Shown: in pieces, positions 60,191 to 64,000 of the stretch
Position numbering within the stretch: the stretch's first letter is position 1
Layout: each line of letters starts with the position of its first letter
From: JBBRGK01 sp036741355
GTDB taxonomy: Bacteria > Chloroflexota > Dehalococcoidia > CAUJGQ01
NCBI GenBank assembly: GCA_036741355.1
Contig: DAINSK010000011.1
Span: 1 to 64,000 of the forward strand
Reading direction: 5' to 3'
Length of the DNA: 64,000 nucleotides
Made by a program: the position numbers and the translations under genes
Notes under the pieces: model-generated
What the model saw: the letters and a program-made list of their open reading frames with translations, nothing else
Database searches by the model: none
What the model was told of the DNA's origin: nothing

Positions 60191-60335
60191 CGGAATGGCT
60201 CCTTACTCTACCGCCGCCGGCGCTCCGTTCGGAACGGCCGGAGCGGATATACGACCACGGCTGAACGTCTGATCGCCAGCTTATCGTGCACCGTCCGACG
60301 CACTTGGGCAACGGCAGCCGTGCGAAACTGTAGCA

Positions 60336-62096
60336 GTGATGCGAAGGCCAACCAGAGGTAACAGCTACAGCGCCCCGGCCGGCTCAAATCGACACTCCCG
60401 TCGGGCCCTCCTGCGCGGCGCCGTCCTGGAAGCGCTCGGGGGCGCCGCCTTCGGGATGGCGTGCAGTGGGGGATCCGCGACCAATCACGGTTCGAATGGT
60501 CTTCGCACGCCGGGTGCCGGCAGCGACGGGGGTTCGACGCCCGCGGCGAGCGTTCCCGCCGAGTCGTTCGGGCGCCCAGGCGGCAAAATCGTGCTCGTGG
60601 CCCCTGGAACGCCAACCAGCTACGATCTCGTGGCCCAGAGCGCGACAGAGACGAGCAGCTTTCTGAGCCTCGCCTGTAATGGGCTCATGACTTTTGGCAA
60701 CGGCTCTGCCCAGGTGCCCAACCCGACAGGGCTCACCATCGTGCCGGACCTCGCGTCGGCTGCGCCGGAACAGCCCGACGGCACCACGTACGTCTTCCGT
60801 CTCCGACCCGGCATCAAGTGGCAGCCGGTCGCGCCACTCGACGGGAGAGCTTTCACCGCGGCGGACGTGAAGTGGCAGTATGACCGCGCTGCCGGCGACC
60901 CGCGCTCTACCCTCAAAACCGCGTTTGGCGTCGTGGAGAGCGTCGAGTCCCCGGACGACCGGACCGTGACGGTAAAGCTAAAGGAGCCGTACGCCCCGTT
61001 CCTGCCGCTGGTAGCCGGAGGAGCCAACCGCTTCATCCAGGCGCGCGAACTGGCCGACTCCGGCCGCTTGAAGAGCCAGCTCATCGGTACCGGTCCGTTC
61101 AGTCTCGGACTTCCGGTTCAAAACGGCCGGCCGGTTTTCCGCAAGAACCCGCAGTACTTTAAACGTGACGCGGCCGGGACTCCGCTCCCCTATGCAGACG
61201 AAGTGAACTGGCTTCCACTACCCGATACCGCGGCGCGCATGCAGGCGTTGCAATCGGGCCAGGCCGGCATATCGGCGGCGCTTTCACCGGACGAATCCAA
61301 TCAACTGAAGTCGAGCAATCCCAACGACTTCGAGTTTCAGGATGCGCCCGGAGTTTCAAACTACATCTATATGCGTCTGGATCGGCCCCCGTTTGACGAT
61401 AAGCGGGTCCGGCAGGCGATGTCGCTGGCTCTCGACCGCCCGGCGATGGTCAAAGCGCTGGGCGGGGGAAGTGGCCGGTCCGATCTGCCTGTTCCAGTCA
61501 TGCTCGGAGAGCTATCGCTGCCGATAGCCCAGCTCGGCGACGCGGCGCGGTTCTACTCGCGCGACGTTCAGGCAGCCAAACAGCTCATCGCCGCCGCCGG
61601 TCATGCGGAGGGCATAGCGACGACGATCGCCTTTAGCCCGGTGTATGGCGCCGGCTTCGTGCTGGCGGCTCAGCTCATCGAGGGCTATCTCCGCGAGATC
61701 GGCATCGACGCGACGCTGGTGCCCCTGGAATACGCTCGCTACCTGAACACAGCCTTCAAAGGCGACTTCGAAGGTCTCGCGTACGGCGTGCGCGGCGTTT
61801 TGCCCGACCCGGAGCCGTACCTCGGCTACTATTACCTTCCGGACGGTATCTACTACCAGGACCACTCGAACGACCAGCACCTGCAGTCGCTCGTCAAAGG
61901 ACAGCGCCAGGAGCTCGATCGCAACAAGCGGATCGGCATCTTGAACGAGGTACAGCGCTACCTGTCGGACACCCAGCTCCGCGTGTATGACGTCGCGATC
62001 ACGCGTTCGTTTGCCTGGCGGAGAAGCATCAAAAACTACCGTGGCAGCGTCTGGCCGTCCTATTCGCAGCTCGAAGCCGCCTGGCTCGACAAGTAG
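60336..62096 (+). CDS. ABC transporter solute-binding lipoprotein (peptide/nickel type, family 5)
   Basis: 586 residues. A SRRALLRG twin-Arg-like start and a lipobox-like FGMACSG (Cys ~43) suggest an anchored, possibly Tat-exported lipoprotein. The family-5 landmarks follow: YVFRLRPGIKWQPV, DGRAFTAADVKWQYDRA, VTVKLKEPYAPFLPLV, IYMRLDRPPFDDKRVRQAMSLALDRPAMV and, near the end, LNEVQRYLSDTQLRVYD. No permease or ATPase genes are adjacent, so it may work with components elsewhere. GTG 60336 and ATG 60339 are equivalent starts. Confidence 0.88.
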   Translation: MMRRPTRGNSYSAPAGSNRHSRRALLRGAVLEALGGAAFGMACSGGSATNHGSNGLRTPGAGSDGGSTPAASVPAESFGRPGGKIVLVAPGTPTSYDLVAQSATETSSFLSLACNGLMTFGNGSAQVPNPTGLTIVPDLASAAPEQPDGTTYVFRLRPGIKWQPVAPLDGRAFTAADVKWQYDRAAGDPRSTLKTAFGVVESVESPDDRTVTVKLKEPYAPFLPLVAGGANRFIQARELADSGRLKSQLIGTGPFSLGLPVQNGRPVFRKNPQYFKRDAAGTPLPYADEVNWLPLPDTAARMQALQSGQAGISAALSPDESNQLKSSNPNDFEFQDAPGVSNYIYMRLDRPPFDDKRVRQAMSLALDRPAMVKALGGGSGRSDLPVPVMLGELSLPIAQLGDAARFYSRDVQAAKQLIAAAGHAEGIATTIAFSPVYGAGFVLAAQLIEGYLREIGIDATLVPLEYARYLNTAFKGDFEGLAYGVRGVLPDPEPYLGYYYLPDGIYYQDHSNDQHLQSLVKGQRQELDRNKRIGILNEVQRYLSDTQLRVYDVAITRSFAWRRSIKNYRGSVWPSYSQLEAAWLDK

Positions 62097-62115
62097 CCGG
62101 TCGGGAGGCATTTCA

Positions 62116-62907
62116 ATGAAAACGGTCCTGATCACCGGCGCCGAGGGGAACATAGGCACGCGCTTACGCGGCAACCTCGCCGAAAAATATGAGCTGCGGT
62201 CGCTGACAGGCGATCCGGTCGCCGGGCTGGAATCGCTGGCAGCGGATGTCGCCGACCTGGACGCGATCCTGCCCGCATTCGCCGGTATCGACGCGGTGGT
62301 ACACCTCGCCGCCTCGCCCGATGTGGATACACCGTGGCCGGACGTGCTGCACAACAACGTCGAGGGCACCTACAACGTCTTCGAGGCGTCTCGGCGCGCG
62401 GGCGTGAAGCAGGTGGTCTTCGCCAGCTCCAATCACGCCGTGGGCATGTTCGAGGTAGATTCGCTGCCTGCGCTCTACCGGCGCGCCTCCGGGGTGATGG
62501 TAGACGAGCACGTTCCCGTGCGCCCGGACAGTTTATATGGCGTCAGCAAAGCCTATGGCGAAGCGCTCGGCCGCTACTTCAGCGAGCTTCACGGGCTGAG
62601 CGTGTACTGCCTGCGCATCGGCTCGGTGTTGCGCGACGACGACCCGACATCGCCGGCAAACGTCCAGGCCCCGAACTCGTCGCTGGTGGCGTCCAGCACG
62701 ACCGACGAGCGCTTACGCCGCTACGCCGCCACCTGGTGCAGCCACGCCGACCTCGCCCGGCTGATCGACGCCTGCCTGCGGGCGGAGCGGATCCGCTTTG
62801 GAATCTACTACGGTGTCTCGGATAATCCGTACCGCTTCTGGAGCCTGGAAAACGCCTTCGCCGACCTCGGCTGGTGGCCGCAAGACCGCGCTCCGGAGCC
62901 GGCGTGA
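62116..62907 (+). CDS. NAD-dependent epimerase/dehydratase (uronate-dehydrogenase-like)
   Basis: 263 residues of the extended SDR family: TVLITGAEGNIGTRL (cofactor loop, ~3-17), VVHLAASPDVD, VVFASSNHAVG, catalytic YGVSKAYGEALGRYF and a short C-terminal lid. The order and the shortened lid resemble uronate dehydrogenase. NAD use is indicated by the unmodified glycine loop. ATG 62116 has GGGAGG 7 bases upstream, 19 bases after the binding-protein stop, so it is probably co-transcribed with it. Confidence 0.85.
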   Translation: MKTVLITGAEGNIGTRLRGNLAEKYELRSLTGDPVAGLESLAADVADLDAILPAFAGIDAVVHLAASPDVDTPWPDVLHNNVEGTYNVFEASRRAGVKQVVFASSNHAVGMFEVDSLPALYRRASGVMVDEHVPVRPDSLYGVSKAYGEALGRYFSELHGLSVYCLRIGSVLRDDDPTSPANVQAPNSSLVASSTTDERLRRYAATWCSHADLARLIDACLRAERIRFGIYYGVSDNPYRFWSLENAFADLGWWPQDRAPEPA

Positions 62908-63051
62908 GCCCTTCGGCGAGCCCGCCCCCGGCCCATCCCCGATGCAGGGAGGGGAGTTGTCTTTCGTCGTGACTTTGCTTGACTCGCGTGCAGGTACCTG
63001 CCGCTTGTACAATCCAGCCGGCAATGGAATCAGAGTGGTCAACCCGAAGAC

Positions 63052-63318
63052 TCAGGATCGATAAGCGCCTGACGGCCGCCGGCTGGGGCCCGGAACATCG
63101 GGAATGAGTGGCTGCATCCCATCTACCATCGCCGACCGCTGCCACTCAGCGACGAGTAACCGCCACTCGTTGTTCCGCCCAGTCAACTTCTTAACGTCCA
63201 TGCCGCGGGGGTTTCGCATCAGGCGGTCGATGTTAAAGCCTACCGCGCGGCGGGCGTTATCGGGCAGACCGTCAAGATCTCGCCGTGCTGGTGGCGTGAG
63301 GTGAACAGACCAGGGCAT
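63052..63318 (-). CDS. RelE/ParE-like toxin with altered C-terminus
   Basis: 88 residues. The first ~58 are a clear RelE/ParE fold (VHLTPPARRDLDGLPDNARRAVGFNIDRLMRNPRG, KLTGRNNEWRLLVAEW). The normal ending (R..VFEIDG..V.V..V.HR) is replaced by QRSAMVDGMQPLIPDVPGPSRRPSGAY. The catalytic basic residues of that last strand are therefore missing, so activity is doubtful. ATG 63318 overlaps the antitoxin stop (TGATG), the usual coupled arrangement. Confidence 0.6.
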   Translation of the reverse strand: MPWSVHLTPPARRDLDGLPDNARRAVGFNIDRLMRNPRGMDVKKLTGRNNEWRLLVAEWQRSAMVDGMQPLIPDVPGPSRRPSGAYRS

Positions 63319-63578
63319 CACGCCGAGTGGCGTAGTTCGTGGCGTACGTGGTCCCAGGGAGTGAGATTACCGAGCGCCAGATCCGCCCGCGCCTCGTCGA
63401 TGGCGGCCACGTCCTCCGGCGTTAGTTCCTCATCGTCGACCGGCGCGTGGTCGAGCACGTGGAGGAGTGGATCACGCTCCTCCTCCAGCCGGCGGGAGAA
63501 CCACACACCGTAGGCGGTCAACGCTGCGCCGATGGCGAAGCCGAGAAATAGGCCGGGCGCCGGTGCGTTGCGGTTCAT
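63318..63578 (-). CDS. Membrane-anchored antitoxin-like protein
   Basis: 86 residues: an N-terminal membrane helix (GLFLGFAIGAALTAYGVWFSRR, ~8-29), an acidic linker, then LTPEDVAAIDEARADLALGNLTPWDHVRHEL. The last part is the C-terminal toxin-binding region seen in small antitoxins partnered with RelE. There is no DNA-binding N-terminus; a membrane segment takes its place. This is unusual for an antitoxin. It is first in the pair with the RelE-like gene. Confidence 0.6.
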   Translation of the reverse strand: MNRNAPAPGLFLGFAIGAALTAYGVWFSRRLEEERDPLLHVLDHAPVDDEELTPEDVAAIDEARADLALGNLTPWDHVRHELRHSA

Positions 63579-63726
63579 GTGGAGCGTCCCCGATGCAGAG
63601 CAGAACTATAGCACTGCATGGAGTCCAGCTCGCCTGATACGGCGTGCGTCAAGACCTACCGCGATGTGCTTGCTAAGTACTGCCAGCGTGGGCATTCCCA
63701 CGCTCAACGAGCGCCGCATGCTTCGA

Positions 63727-64000
63727 CTAAACGTTTCCGATCAGCGTTTCGCCGATTTCTGAGACAAACTGTTTCAGTCCGGCGAGGTCGGTGTTACGAG
63801 GCGGCAACAGGACCAGGCGGTGAACACCCAATTCCGCGTAGCGCTTTGCTTTTTCCACATCTATGCGTACGCGCGGAGTGACGCTGATTTCCAGGTCGCC
63901 AAGTTCCGCCGGGCGGCGATGGCGCTGGCCTGCGTGGCGAAGCCCTTCGACCGCCGTCTCGGTCGCCGCGACGTCGAGGGAGAATCCATACCAGCCGTTG
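63727..64000 (-). CDS. LLM-class flavin-dependent oxidoreductase, C-terminal part (continues beyond window)
   Basis: The frame is open at the right edge and ends TAG at 63727-63729. NGWYGFSLDVAATETAVEGL and AELGVHRLVLLPPRNTDLAGLKQF are the last parts of an F420/FMN luciferase-like monooxygenase (DGWYGF.LD block and the final strand-helix). The start and most of the barrel are outside the window. Confidence 0.72.
   Translation of the reverse strand, partial: NGWYGFSLDVAATETAVEGLRHAGQRHRRPAELGDLEISVTPRVRIDVEKAKRYAELGVHRLVLLPPRNTDLAGLKQFVSEIGETLIGNV

Noticed and set aside
62905..62958. Another copy of the palindromic element after the epimerase gene
   Set aside because: The G/C-rich hairpin (CCCGCCCCCGG..GGGAGGGGAG) is only loosely similar and lacks the GACCTCACCCC end.

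Overview
This is a 64 kb piece of a high-GC bacterial chromosome. It has no rRNA, tRNA or CRISPR array that I could find. The gene set is type III pantothenate kinase, glutamine-dependent NAD synthetase, F420/FMN-type PPOX and luciferase-like oxidoreductases, CaiB-type CoA-transferase, acyl-CoA dehydrogenase, many SDRs, a Ser/Thr kinase and secreted 'GWNLV' proteins. It fits an environmental Chloroflexota (Dehalococcoidia-like or a relative). That assignment is inference from gene content and not a placement.

Layout. 1-9.8 kb: amidohydrolase end, Eis-like acetyltransferase and internally deleted M20 peptidase, a secreted protein, a frameshifted N/Q-rich secreted protein, a YihY membrane protein, a HAD hydrolase and a HepT/MntA toxin-antitoxin pair. 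9.9-18.1 kb: SDRs, phosphotriesterase-like hydrolase, luciferase-like monooxygenase, fumarase/adenylosuccinate-lyase superfamily enzyme and NadE. 18.1-22.6 kb: two MmcQ/YjbR proteins around a phosphohistidine-domain protein, a membrane-anchored Ser/Thr kinase and a SanA/YdcF protein. 22.6-29.6 kb: a large secreted protein, an OsmC-family gene with an in-frame UGA, coaX, an ornithine-cyclodeaminase-like gene, a HAD, a 2H phosphoesterase and a monooxygenase. 29.8-38.2 kb: epoxide hydrolase, a CaiB/gamma-glutamyltransferase/nucleotidyltransferase operon, PPOX, MFS, and a PPOX-AhpD operon whose AhpD gene also has an in-frame UGA. 38.3-41.8 kb: probable acquired island with a DNA methyltransferase, an IS21 IstB remnant and an O-methyltransferase. 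41.9-49.1 kb: DinB, DMT transporter, second Eis-like protein, ferredoxin/thioredoxin-reductase-like flavoprotein, aldo-keto reductase and a repeat-rich membrane protein. 49.4-52.7 kb: gene remnants, then a RiPP-type operon (TPR protein, DUF692 multinuclear iron oxidase, small precursor). 52.8-64 kb: SDR, CAP protein, methyltransferase, BrnT/BrnA-like and RelE-like TA loci, alcohol and acyl-CoA dehydrogenases, peptide-type ABC binding protein, epimerase and the end of a luciferase-like oxidoreductase.

Two signals stand out. First, two unrelated peroxidase-type genes (OsmC and AhpD families) each carry one UGA exactly at the redox-active cysteine. Each UGA is followed at the right distance by a stable hairpin with a G-starting loop, as expected for a bacterial SECIS, so both look like selenoproteins. 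Second, a DUF692 enzyme sits beside a strongly translated 78-residue leader-like peptide whose only cysteine is the penultimate residue; this looks like an undescribed peptide-modification system.

The intergenic spaces carry a family of MITE-like palindromic elements with GACCTCACCCC-type inverted ends, plus short heptamer arrays, which here mostly sit at gene 3' ends. Several genes are decayed by frameshift or internal deletion.
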